64,000 nucleotides of DNA from Saprospiraceae bacterium. GTDB taxonomy: Bacteria > Bacteroidota > Bacteroidia > Chitinophagales > Saprospiraceae. Position numbers and translations under genes: made by a program. The notes beneath the pieces are model-generated. The model worked only from the letters and a program-made list of their open reading frames with translations, did no database searches and had not been told where the DNA came from. The stretch lies in contig JAIYAV010000021.1 in the NCBI GenBank assembly GCA_027488855.1, positions 17,755 through 81,754 of the forward strand. The letters run 5' to 3'. Shown here piece by piece: positions 8,718 to 17,375 of this stretch; position 1 is the first letter of the stretch; the number at the start of each line of letters is the position of its first letter.

Positions 8718-9530
8718 ATCTCACATCTTGTAACCCCCCGCTTTATCGGGGGGATTTAAGCTCACACTACCCTCTCATCTAACATCCTTCCAGAGCGCGC
8801 ATCAAAAAAAACTTCAGCTTCTTTTGCTCCCAAAAGAAAAAACACTTATTTTTGGTCAATTCAAATGCCTGCCTTACAACTATTCAACGCTAAGCTTGCC
8901 AACAATCGCTGGCCACTTGTGCTTTCACAACCTTTCGATAGATGTATTTTTTCAAGCGGTAGTACCACTATTTGACGGTACTATGTTAAAACTAATCGAA
9001 ATGGCACAAGTACGAATCTGGATTCACGGTGTATGGGGCACCAAAAGCCGCATTCCCTTCATGGAAAACAAAAGTCGCAGAACCAGCCTCTTCAAACACA
9101 TGAAATCCTACGCTAAAGAAAAGGAAATTTACCTGGACTTCGTCAACGGCGCTAGTGACCATGTGCATTGCCTCATTTCAATGGCTTGTGATCAGAACAT
9201 TGCCCGGATCATGAAATTACTCAAAGGAGAAAGCTCATCTTATGCGGTTAAGCAGCGATTATTCACACGTGATTTTGACTGGGCGGATGATTATTACGCC
9301 GTTTCAGTTTCACAATCTCATGTAGAGGCAGTTCGGAATTACCTAAAAAAGCAGGAGGAGCACCATCGAAAAAAGACATTTGAAGAAGAATGCCAACTTT
9401 TTATCGAGAAATATGGGTTCATTCGGGTGCTTGGATGAGGAGGTTGATGCGCGCTCTGGAAGGGTGATAGATGTGAGGGTGGGTAGCTTAGGCCACCCGT
9501 TGAAACGGGCGGTTACAATTTTAGATGTGA
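8718..9530 (+). mobile_element. RAYT element: REP end - tyrosine transposase - inverted REP end
   Basis: The left end (8718-8803) and right end (9446-9529) are in inverted orientation around one RAYT gene. The innermost 18 bp are a perfect inverted pair (8786-8803 against 9446-9463). Moving outward both have a TGAG/GGGT-rich spacer, then a hairpin (CCCCCC-GCTTTATC-GGGGGG at 8734-8753; CCCGTTGAAACGGG at 9496-9509), then GGTTACAA and an A/T-rich word containing AGATG. This is the organisation expected for a REP-associated tyrosine transposase with its substrates. No target-site duplication is expected for this class and none was sought. Confidence 0.75.
9001..9438 (+). CDS. REP-associated tyrosine transposase (IS200-like Y1, RAYT)
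   Basis: A 145-residue single-domain Y1 transposase. The HUH motif is His54-Val-His56 in SDHVHCLIS, and the catalytic tyrosine is Tyr114 in VRNYLKKQEEHH, which matches the YI-x-N-Q-x-x-HH pattern of RAYTs. The ATG at 9001 gives the typical MAQVRIWIHGVWGTK beginning; the 59 codons in frame upstream (from 8824) have no family match and overlap REP sequence. The enzyme is expected to cut and rejoin single-stranded DNA at REP hairpins. It looks intact and is flanked by inverted REP ends, with a gene-less copy at 49592-49783. Confidence 0.9.
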   Translation: MAQVRIWIHGVWGTKSRIPFMENKSRRTSLFKHMKSYAKEKEIYLDFVNGASDHVHCLISMACDQNIARIMKLLKGESSSYAVKQRLFTRDFDWADDYYAVSVSQSHVEAVRNYLKKQEEHHRKKTFEEECQLFIEKYGFIRVLG

Positions 9531-9753
9531 AAAGTGCTTTGCTTTTAGACATTTACCGGGTTTTAAATAAGCTCCATGCTCGATCCCATGACCGCTAAAA
9601 ACTTCACCATCATTTCAATTAACAGCAGCCCCGATTAACTTTAGATGGAAAGGTATACCTTCCAATTATTTCACATTTCCTTTCTCCTGCTATTTCCCAA
9701 ATACAAAAAAAAGCTACCTTTGAACAGCTTAAAAAATCAAACCCACTAGCTCC
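9439..9753. other. gene-free gap: RAYT right end and TIR promoter
   Basis: The first ~160 bases hold the right end of the RAYT element and its tail. The rest is AT-rich and carries a TACCTTTG box at 9715-9722, 32 nt before the ATG of the TIR gene. The 72-codon reading frame in this stretch runs through REP sequence and is not considered real. Confidence 0.6.
9715..9722 (+). promoter_or_regulatory. Bacteroidota -7 box (TACCTTTG) of TIR gene
   Basis: An exact TAnnTTTG match 32 nt upstream of the TIR start codon. The same octamer occurs at 28623, 38963 and, on the minus strand, 38884-38891. Confidence 0.55.
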
Positions 9754-10494
9754 ATGCCGCAAGCTAAAAAAATATTCATTGGCTCTTCCCGAGAAGACAG
9801 TACCCAAACCAAAACTTTAAAAAAACACCTCAAGTTATACGAACGTCAAGGACTCATTCAAATTTGGGATGAAAGTATGCTTCCCGGAGGAGCTGAGCTC
9901 AGTTTGATCATTCAGGAACTATTGGCTGCTGAAATCATTCTGCTTTTGTTTAGTCCCGATTTGTTAGCAGAAGATTTTTTGTACAGTGAGGCCATGCAAG
10001 ACGTATTGGCTAAAGTAAAACTAAAAGAAATACAACTGATTCCGATTTTGGTTCGACCTAGCGGGTTTTCTGACACTGAATTTTCGGCCTATGCTGCTGT
10101 CCCTCAGCGAGACAAACCCATTACCAATTATACCAACGAAGACGAAGCTTGGACGATCGTAGTAGAACAAATCAAGCGAAGTATCCAGCAAAACAATAAC
10201 CATTCAGATCCAAAACCTGAACTGACCATCATTCCTCAAGCCCTCATTGACGAAGTCAATAATTTTATCAGCAGTGCACATTCCGACAAAGCCCTAGACG
10301 CCATCATCCGCTGGGCTCATGCCAACAACCAAAGCCAGTTGAAAAGTGATGCTGCGGTCATCAAAGCGGCATTGGAAAAACTCAAGAGGGAAGAAATGCT
10401 GGGAAAGTTGTCGTTTTCAGAAGCGACACGGGAGTCTACAAAGATCAACCACAGTGTGCAGAATCTTTTAAATACAAACTCGGCTGGAAGCTAA
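9754..10494 (+). CDS. TIR-domain protein with a C-terminal effector-associated-like domain
   Basis: A 246-residue cytoplasmic protein. Residues ~5-150 form a TIR domain: KIFIGSSREDS for the betaA strand (GSS instead of the usual SYS), IQIWDESMLPGGAE for the BB loop, and IILLLFSPDLLAEDFLYSEAM, in which Glu of SEAM is the candidate NADase glutamate. After a linker, residues ~168-240 are helical and resemble the small effector-associated domains (EAD11-like: EKLKREEMLGKLSFSEATRESTKINHSVQNLL) found on bacterial NLR-like conflict proteins. Such domains recruit a partner with the same domain; no partner is visible in the window. An immune or NAD-depletion role is inferred, not shown. Confidence 0.75.
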   Translation: MPQAKKIFIGSSREDSTQTKTLKKHLKLYERQGLIQIWDESMLPGGAELSLIIQELLAAEIILLLFSPDLLAEDFLYSEAMQDVLAKVKLKEIQLIPILVRPSGFSDTEFSAYAAVPQRDKPITNYTNEDEAWTIVVEQIKRSIQQNNNHSDPKPELTIIPQALIDEVNNFISSAHSDKALDAIIRWAHANNQSQLKSDAAVIKAALEKLKREEMLGKLSFSEATRESTKINHSVQNLLNTNSAGS

Positions 10495-10644
10495 AACAAT
10501 TGCCAGGACGACGGAAATAAGTGATGAGGCTACTACAATAGCAGATAAATTTTTTTCAAAAAAACAAGCTTTTTAATCCACAAATACTTTGTTTGGAGCA
10601 TCTCACTATTGTAAACCCGATTCACCTAAATCAAAAACCTCATC

Positions 10645-11685
10645 ATGACTAAGCACCACATCCTTAGTATTCTTCTATTGTTTTTTCTCCATAACCTCTC
10701 CGCCCAAGCTCAAACCTTCAGCCTCGAAGGCGAAATCAGCAATGCAGACTCACTAAGCAAGGCGACGCTCATGATTTTTGGTGAGGCAGAGGTACGCAAT
10801 GAAGAAGTGGCCATTGTTGACCGGAAATTCAAATTCGAGGGCTCATTAACCAAACCTTGCCTGGTTGTTGTCAATACGGATAAAGTACGGGGTGGCCTGG
10901 GCATCTGGCTTACCCCAGGGCTTACTAAAGCGACCTTTTTTGTCAAAGCACATGGTTCAACCTTGCGCTTGTTGCAAACATCAATGGTGGAAGGCCCACC
11001 AGAGTCCATGGACTATCAAAAATACATGACTGACCAAAACGGTTATATCGCCGACGAAAAAGACCTGATTAAGCGCAAAAACCTCCATTGGGAATACATT
11101 CAAAATTATGTATCCGGGCACCCCAAATCTCAGCTCAGCATTTTTATGATTCGTTCAGGATTACAATCAGCCGGATTGGGACAGGCACGGACTGTTTACA
11201 GCAAGTTATCAACTGTACTTACTTCTTCGGAAGAAGGTGAAGGATTATTGAAAGAAATCGAAAAAGTAGAGAACAATGCCATTGGGAAAAAAATCGCTGC
11301 TTTTGCTTTGCCGGATACCAGCGGGCAGTTGATACAGATTGATTCCAGCGACCAACGTTGGACCCTGCTACATTTTTGGGCATCCTGGTGCGGGCCTTGC
11401 CGCAGTGAGCACAAAACGATGTTGAGTCACGGGCAAATGTGGTCGGAAAAACAGGTCAATGTTGTAGGTATTTCTTTGGATGAGGATAAAAACGATTGGC
11501 TTCAGGCCATCAAAAAAGACCAGGTCAATTGGTTGCAACTAAGCGATCTCAAAAGTTGGGAAAAAAGTGAGGTCATCAAGTCTTTTAAAGTCACTTCTGT
11601 CCCCTACTCTATTTTGCTCGATGAAAACATGACGATCAAAGCCGTAGGCATGCAAAACATTGTTGAAAAGTTAAAAAAGATGTAA
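10645..11685 (+). CDS. secreted TlpA/ResA-like thioredoxin with N-terminal DUF4369-like region
   Basis: A 346-residue exported protein: signal peptide (about 22 residues, ending SAQAQ), an N-terminal DUF4369-like beta domain (about 23-110), a helical linker, then a thioredoxin domain from ~215 with the redox pair Cys249 and Cys252 in WASWCGPCR and a cis-Pro in VTSVPYS. Proteins of this build reduce or isomerise disulfides in the periplasm and are common in Bacteroidota. It is followed after 79 bp by the PDZ protein, but I see no clear operon signal. Confidence 0.85.
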   Translation: MTKHHILSILLLFFLHNLSAQAQTFSLEGEISNADSLSKATLMIFGEAEVRNEEVAIVDRKFKFEGSLTKPCLVVVNTDKVRGGLGIWLTPGLTKATFFVKAHGSTLRLLQTSMVEGPPESMDYQKYMTDQNGYIADEKDLIKRKNLHWEYIQNYVSGHPKSQLSIFMIRSGLQSAGLGQARTVYSKLSTVLTSSEEGEGLLKEIEKVENNAIGKKIAAFALPDTSGQLIQIDSSDQRWTLLHFWASWCGPCRSEHKTMLSHGQMWSEKQVNVVGISLDEDKNDWLQAIKKDQVNWLQLSDLKSWEKSEVIKSFKVTSVPYSILLDENMTIKAVGMQNIVEKLKKM

Positions 11686-11764
11686 GCGTACATTCACTTT
11701 TTCTATTCCCCCTCATGCAACCATTTCCCTCTGTTTTTGTCCTTCCCACAAAACAGTCTAAAAT

Positions 11765-13627
11765 ATGAAACGGATTGCAACGAGATTTTTTTGTTTTTTC
11801 CTGTTAAGCCTGTCCTTGAGTGCCACTGCTTTTGGTTTTGAAAACACTCTTGCCCCCACCCGCGCCTATTTGGGCGTCCATTTAGAAGAGATTTCCAAAC
11901 AAAAAGCTGCGCTGCTGGGCGCGGATAATCCTTACGGCAGTTACGTCACCCGGGTATTGCCCGGTTCGGCTGCCGAAAAGGCGGGCTTGAAGCCCCTCGA
12001 CTACGTAATCGGTGTGGATCAACACAAGGTAGACGAGGACACCGAATTGAGCGACATTCTGGACATTTACGAGGCGGGCACCGAAGCCACCCTGCGCATT
12101 TACCGCCAGGGTAAAGCCATGGATCTCAAAATTACCTTTGGCCAAAAAAGCAACGAAAAAGAAGACAGCGACACTCGCCCCTTCCTGGGCCTCAGCCCCG
12201 CTGACGATGAAGAGGAAGACGAGGACGAAGCCACTGTGGGCGTTGCTGTAGAGGTAACCGAGAAATCTGCTGCCGCCGAAATGGGCCTGCAAGATGGCGA
12301 CATCGTCACTGCCATGAACGGCTACACCATGATCGACTGGACCGACATCAGTGCCATGATCCGCAGCATCGAGCCCGGTGCCGAAGTCAAACTCACCCTG
12401 CGCCGCAACGGCGAAACCCTGAACAAAACGGGGAAAATGGGTAAAAGAGAAAACAACAGCTACACCGTAATCAACGGCGGCAACAATGGCAACAATTTTG
12501 GCATTTCCTGGTCGAGCAGTAGCAACAACGGCAATTGGTCCAGAGCCGAAGCAATGGACGGCGCGTTCTTGGGCGTCAACCTCGGCTCAATGAGCAAGGA
12601 AAAAGCCAAAAAACTGGGTTTCAGCAACCTCTATGGCGCTTATGTATCCAGTGTGATTCCCAATTCTGCGGCGGCCAAAGCCGGGATGCAAGCCTTTGAT
12701 TACATCTACGGCGTGGATGAATACCGGGTGGGTGAAGGTCAATCGCTGAGTTTCATCCTGCGCAAATTTTCAGCGGGACAAAAAGCCAATGTGTATTTCA
12801 TCCGCAAAAGCCAGGAGCGCAATGTCAGCGTCACTCTGGGTAGCCACGACGATGACGATGATGACACCGATTGGCGCAATGAGTGTGAAAAACCCTTCCT
12901 GGGCGTACGCCAATCGCACGAAAGCTACAATGAAAGAGGCGTTTTGGTAGACATCGTCGAAGGCTCCACTGCCAAGGACATGGGCATGAAAGAAGGAGAT
13001 GTATTGGTAGCCATCAATAGCAACCCGATTATCGACTGGAGTGACATCAGCATCGCCTTGGGCACCATCAAAGCTGGCTCGACGGTCAGTGTGGATTACC
13101 TGCGCGATGGCAAAAAAGTGAATGCCAGCAAAACCATCAAATCGCTGTGTGATGCGCGCAAGAGCACCTCGTACTATTACAATTCCGACGACAAGGACAA
13201 GGACAACGGCAACTGGGTCTTAAAAGGGTTAAGCCGGACTGAAAACAACGCCAGCCCGCAAAACGCTCGGGTCAACCCCGCAAACGTCAAAGCACACATG
13301 GAAGACATGGACAAAGCCGACGCGGATAAATTGAAGGCTTTGGGTGTAAATATGCCCGTGATCAACAACCTGCGTTTGGAAAAAATCAACCTCTATCCCA
13401 ACCCGAGCAAGGGTATGTTCAAATTGCAGTTCGATCTGCCTGAAAAAGGACAAACCGAGATCAAGGTGTTCAATGCTTCTGGACGGATCATCTACGAGTA
13501 CGAACTGGGCAATTTCACCGGAGAATTTTCCGACGAAGTGGACATTTCTCAAAATGGCACGGGAACCTATTTTCTACAAATCCGTCAGGGGGAAAAGTAT
13601 GCTTCGAAGAAGATCATTCTGCAATAA
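11765..13627 (+). CDS. four-PDZ secreted protein with type IX secretion sorting domain
   Basis: A 620-residue protein with signal peptide (to about residue 24). Four PDZ domains occur as two tandem copies of the same pair: YLGVHLEEISKQKA.. (about 35-120) and PFLGLSP..VGVAVEV (about 138-225), then FLGVNLGSMSKEKA.. (about 268-350) and PFLGVRQ..GVLVDIV (about 375-450). Acidic runs (EEEDEDE, DDDDDD) sit in the linkers. No protease domain is present, so it is likely a scaffold or peptide-binding protein. The C-terminus (LYPNPSKGMFKLQF to KIILQ) is a type A T9SS sorting domain, implying surface anchoring or release. A terminator follows at 13743. Confidence 0.88.
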   Translation: MKRIATRFFCFFLLSLSLSATAFGFENTLAPTRAYLGVHLEEISKQKAALLGADNPYGSYVTRVLPGSAAEKAGLKPLDYVIGVDQHKVDEDTELSDILDIYEAGTEATLRIYRQGKAMDLKITFGQKSNEKEDSDTRPFLGLSPADDEEEDEDEATVGVAVEVTEKSAAAEMGLQDGDIVTAMNGYTMIDWTDISAMIRSIEPGAEVKLTLRRNGETLNKTGKMGKRENNSYTVINGGNNGNNFGISWSSSSNNGNWSRAEAMDGAFLGVNLGSMSKEKAKKLGFSNLYGAYVSSVIPNSAAAKAGMQAFDYIYGVDEYRVGEGQSLSFILRKFSAGQKANVYFIRKSQERNVSVTLGSHDDDDDDTDWRNECEKPFLGVRQSHESYNERGVLVDIVEGSTAKDMGMKEGDVLVAINSNPIIDWSDISIALGTIKAGSTVSVDYLRDGKKVNASKTIKSLCDARKSTSYYYNSDDKDKDNGNWVLKGLSRTENNASPQNARVNPANVKAHMEDMDKADADKLKALGVNMPVINNLRLEKINLYPNPSKGMFKLQFDLPEKGQTEIKVFNASGRIIYEYELGNFTGEFSDEVDISQNGTGTYFLQIRQGEKYASKKIILQ

Positions 13628-13742
13628 TCGCCCAACGGCATCCATCTGATAAAACCCCATTTTCATCGTTCGAAAAGAACGCTTGTAAGAAACATTCGAC
13701 TCATTTAAGTTAAACAAGGCGAGGTTTTTCTCTTTATCCTTT

Positions 13743-13773
13743 AAGCCACATCATCTACGGTGTGGCTTTTTTT
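13743..13773 (+). terminator. intrinsic terminator after PDZ gene
   Basis: The stem AAGCCACA/TGTGGCTT (13743-13750 and 13761-13768) with a 10-nt loop is followed by a T run. It is the most conventional terminator in the window. Confidence 0.85.
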
Positions 13774-13822
13774 GTATTTTTCGGAGCATTAGCCATAACC
13801 ATTTTATTCAAAGGATTCAAGT

Positions 13823-16800
13823 ATGAAAAGACTATCCATTAATTTGCTCTGCATCGTCATGTTGCTTGGAGGAATGCTGTACAGCTCGCAGGTTCAAGCC
13901 CAGGCAAAGAAAAAAACCACCCCTGCCCCAACGGCCGCAGTCACCAGCACTCCGGCCAAAACAGGCATGGATGAAAAACTCTACAACTCCATCCAATGGC
14001 GCTCGATTGGCCCATTCCGTGGCGGTCGTTCAGCTACAGTGACGGGCGTACCCGGCAAACCCAACCTCTTCTATTTCGGTAGCGTGGGTGGTGGCGTTTG
14101 GCGCACCAAAGACGGCGGCCAAACCTGGCAAAACATCTCTGACGGCTACTTCGGCGGATCGATTGGTGCCGTGGCCGTTTCGGAATACGACAACAACACC
14201 ATCTATGTCGGTGGTGGCGAAAAAACCGTGCGGGGCAACGTCTCTTACGGTTACGGCATGTGGAGAACCCAGGATGCCGGCAAAACCTGGCAAAAAATTG
14301 GCCTGGAAAAAGCCATGCACATCCCCCGGATCCGCATCCACCCCAAAAACCCCGATCTGGTTTACGCGGCGGTCCTCGGCGATTTGTACAAATCCAGCGA
14401 TGAAAGAGGCGTTTACCGCAGCAAAGACGGTGGCAAAACCTGGGAGCGTATCCTCTTTGCCAACGCCGATGCGGGTGCAGTGGACTTGATCCTCGATCCC
14501 AACAACCCTCGGGTCATTTATGCCTCTACCTGGCGCATTCGCCGGACGCCCTACAGCCTCGACAGTGGTGGTGAAGGCTCCACCCTTTGGAAAAGTACCG
14601 ATGGCGGCGACACTTGGACCAACCTGATGTCCAAAAAAGGCCTGCCCAAAGGGCCCCATGGCATCATTGGTATAGCAGTGTCTCCAGTGAATTCGGAGCG
14701 CGTTTGGGCAATCATCGAAGCAGCCGAAGGTGGCGTGTTCCGTTCCGACGACGGCGGCAATACCTGGACCAAAACCAACGAGGACCGCAACCTGCGCCAA
14801 CGCGCCTGGTATTATACCCGCATCACCGCCGATACCAAAGACGAAAACGTGGTCTACGTGATGAACGTGAGTTACCACAAATCAACCGATGGAGGCCGTA
14901 CTTTTAGCACCTCCAATGCACCCCACGGCGACCACCACGACCTTTGGGTTGCCCCCGAAGATCCTCAACGCATGATCATCGGCGACGATGGTGGCGCTCA
15001 GGTTTCTTTTGACGGTGGGGAAAACTGGAGTACTTACCTCAACCAACCTACCTCGCAATTTTATCGCGTGGTGACGGATAATTCCTTCCCTTACCGCATT
15101 TATGGTGCCCAGCAGGACAACTCGACCGTTCGCATCGCCCATCGCACTGATGGTTCATCGATTGGTGAACGGGATTGGGAGCCCTCTGCAGGTGGCGAAA
15201 GTGCCCACTTGGCCGTTGATCCCCTGGACAATGACATCGTTTATGGTGGCAGCTACGGTGGTCTTTTGACCCGTCAAAACCACCGCACCAAGCAGGAGCA
15301 AGCCATCAACGTATGGCCCGACAACCCCATGGGTGCGGGCGCTGAAGCCATGAAATACCGCTTCCAGTGGAACTACCCAATTTTCTTTTCCCCTCACGAT
15401 CCCAAGAAGCTCTACGTGGCTTCGGATCGTTTGCACGTGACCACCAATGGCGGACAAAGTTGGGAAACCATCAGCCCCGACCTGACCCGCAACGACAAGA
15501 GCAAACAACAAACCTCGGGCGGCCCGATCACCCAGGACAATACCAGTGTGGAATATTATTGTACCGTTTTTGCAGCTTGTGAATCACCTTATGAAAAGGA
15601 TTTGCTCTGGACGGGTTCAGACGATGGCCTCCTGCACGTATCCCGCGACGCAGGCAAAAACTGGAGCAATGTAACCCCGCCAAGTGCCCCCGCCAATATC
15701 ATGTTCAACAGTATCGATGCCGATCCTTTCAACAAAGGGGGAGTCTACGTGGCTGGTACTTCGTACAAGTCAGGCGATTACAAACCCTATCTGTTTTATT
15801 CCAAAGACTACGGCAAAACCTGGACCAAAATCACCAATGGCATTCCCGAGAATCACTTCACTCGGGTGCTGCGCGCTGACCCAAAACGGGCTGGTTTGTT
15901 GTACGCTGGAACCGAAACGGGCATGTACATTTCCTTCGACAATGGCGCAAATTGGCAGGCTTTCCAGTTGAATTTGCCGATCGTGCCAATTACCGATTTG
16001 ACCATCAAAAACAACAACCTGATTGCCGCTACCCAGGGTCGCAGCTTCTGGATGATTGACGATTTGACCCCGCTGCACCAGTTGAGCGAACAAGTAGCCA
16101 ACAGCGATTTTCACCTGTACCAGCCCATCCCCAGCTATCGGATGGAAGGTGGCCAGGCGCGCAACCTCACTACTGAAGGCACCAACCATCCGGGTGGCGT
16201 CACCTTACACTATTTCCTGAAGCAAAAACCTGCTGATTCAGTAGAGGTCAAAATGACCATCATGGAACTCAATGGCACGGTGATCAAGGAATTTTCCACC
16301 AAAGCGAAGGAAAACCCAGACAAACTTCCCGAACTCAAGCAAGGGGGCAATACCTTCAACTGGAACATGCGCTACGCCGACGCCAAACGGTTTGAAGGGA
16401 TGATTTTCTGGGCTGGGGGCACCACCGGACCGAAGGCAGTTCCGGGTCGCTACAAAGCCAAATTGAGTGTAGGTGGCAAAACCATGGAAACCGAATTTGA
16501 GATCCTGAAAGATCCACGCTCCGATGCATCCCTGGACGACATGCGTGAACAATTCAGCTTCCTGATCGGCATCCGCGATAAGGTGACCGAAGCGCACCAA
16601 ACCATCCTGGACATCCGCAACATCCGCAAACAATTGACGCACTTCAAAGAATTGTGGAAGGAAAATCCCGCGATGAAACCCTTGATGGAAAAGGCGAACG
16701 ACATCGACAAGGCGATTGGTATAATTGAAAACGAGTTGTACCAGACCAAAAACCGCAGCGGTCAGGATCCCCTCAACTACCCGATCAAATTGACGAACAA

Positions 16801-17011
16801 GCTGGCCCACGTGGGTTCCCTCTCCAGCCAGGGTGACTACGCGCCAACCAAACAGGCCAAAGAAGTGAGGGAAGAAATGACCAAAAAAATCGATGATCAA
16901 TTGGGCAAATTCCGCACCCTGCGCGATACCCAATTGCCCGAATTCAACCGCCAGGTGCGGGAGAAAGGGGTGGACGCGATTTTGTTGAAAGAGGAGAAGT
17001 TGAAGAGTTAA
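13823..17011 (+). CDS. secreted BNR/VPS10-type double beta-propeller protein
   Basis: A 1062-residue protein with signal peptide (to about residue 27, VQAQA). Two large propellers carry at least eight Asp-box repeats (WRTKDGGQTW, WRTQDAGKTW, YRSKDGGKTW, WKSTDGGDTW, FRSDDGGNTW and others), followed from ~770 by a beta-sandwich-like region and a lysine-rich helical tail. It is a full-length paralogue of the truncated gene at the start of the window and shows what is missing there. No T9SS sorting domain is seen. Related proteins are annotated as glycosyl hydrolases or sortilin-like proteins; the activity is unproven. The convergent gap that follows holds two large hairpins. Confidence 0.88.
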   Translation: MKRLSINLLCIVMLLGGMLYSSQVQAQAKKKTTPAPTAAVTSTPAKTGMDEKLYNSIQWRSIGPFRGGRSATVTGVPGKPNLFYFGSVGGGVWRTKDGGQTWQNISDGYFGGSIGAVAVSEYDNNTIYVGGGEKTVRGNVSYGYGMWRTQDAGKTWQKIGLEKAMHIPRIRIHPKNPDLVYAAVLGDLYKSSDERGVYRSKDGGKTWERILFANADAGAVDLILDPNNPRVIYASTWRIRRTPYSLDSGGEGSTLWKSTDGGDTWTNLMSKKGLPKGPHGIIGIAVSPVNSERVWAIIEAAEGGVFRSDDGGNTWTKTNEDRNLRQRAWYYTRITADTKDENVVYVMNVSYHKSTDGGRTFSTSNAPHGDHHDLWVAPEDPQRMIIGDDGGAQVSFDGGENWSTYLNQPTSQFYRVVTDNSFPYRIYGAQQDNSTVRIAHRTDGSSIGERDWEPSAGGESAHLAVDPLDNDIVYGGSYGGLLTRQNHRTKQEQAINVWPDNPMGAGAEAMKYRFQWNYPIFFSPHDPKKLYVASDRLHVTTNGGQSWETISPDLTRNDKSKQQTSGGPITQDNTSVEYYCTVFAACESPYEKDLLWTGSDDGLLHVSRDAGKNWSNVTPPSAPANIMFNSIDADPFNKGGVYVAGTSYKSGDYKPYLFYSKDYGKTWTKITNGIPENHFTRVLRADPKRAGLLYAGTETGMYISFDNGANWQAFQLNLPIVPITDLTIKNNNLIAATQGRSFWMIDDLTPLHQLSEQVANSDFHLYQPIPSYRMEGGQARNLTTEGTNHPGGVTLHYFLKQKPADSVEVKMTIMELNGTVIKEFSTKAKENPDKLPELKQGGNTFNWNMRYADAKRFEGMIFWAGGTTGPKAVPGRYKAKLSVGGKTMETEFEILKDPRSDASLDDMREQFSFLIGIRDKVTEAHQTILDIRNIRKQLTHFKELWKENPAMKPLMEKANDIDKAIGIIENELYQTKNRSGQDPLNYPIKLTNKLAHVGSLSSQGDYAPTKQAKEVREEMTKKIDDQLGKFRTLRDTQLPEFNRQVREKGVDAILLKEEKLKS

Positions 17012-17018
17012 GATAAGC

Positions 17019-17060
17019 TCCGAAGTTCCAGGGTTGGATTTTCAAGCTTGGAACTTCGGA
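17019..17060. terminator. 12-bp hairpin after BNR gene
   Basis: Arms 17019-17030 (TCCGAAGTTCCA) and 17049-17060 are exact reverse complements with an 18-nt loop. It begins 8 nt after the stop codon of the propeller gene and lacks a T run. Confidence 0.6.
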
Positions 17061-17096
17061 ACCTGTTTCTGAAGAATCGTAAAATTTTAAGCTTAC

Positions 17097-17284
17097 GACT
17101 AGCGGCAGAGCCGCGTAACGTCAATAGGTAAGGTACCCGATGTGGTGTTTAAGGTGCGTAGCACCGGAACAAACAACCGCAATTTACGGATGACCCGCAC
17201 GAATTGAAAAGTTTCGGTGCGCTGCACCTTCATCCAAAATTCGTGCTCTTGCCCTATTGACGTTGCGCGGCTCTGCCGCTGGTC
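17097..17284. repeat. 32-bp inverted repeat with nested hairpin in convergent gap
   Basis: Outer arms 17097-17128 and 17253-17284 pair with only two mismatches, both G-U compatible. Inside, 17151-17170 pairs with 17211-17230 (AAGGTGCG... / ...GCACCTT). The 364-bp gap 17012-17375 between convergent genes contains nothing else I can name. Confidence 0.7.
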
Positions 17285-17375
17285 GATTCAGTTCAAAGTA
17301 CTACCTGATCTCCAATTTTTCATTTCAAATTGATTATCCTTAAAATTGGTTGACCAACCTTGGTACTTTGGAATA

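Noticed and set aside
8824..9000. N-terminal extension of the RAYT to an ATG at 8824
   Set aside because: The extra residues do not match the family and the transposase begins naturally at MAQVRIWIHG (9001).
9439..9600. 72-codon frame downstream of the RAYT
   Set aside because: It runs through the REP end and its hairpin; composition is that of the repeat, not of a protein.
14030..14878. 282-codon antisense open frame under the BNR gene (also 40230-41042 and 60584-61540)
   Set aside because: Antisense shadows of strongly supported genes with recognisable catalytic motifs or repeats; their histidine/valine-rich translations are typical of antisense reading.
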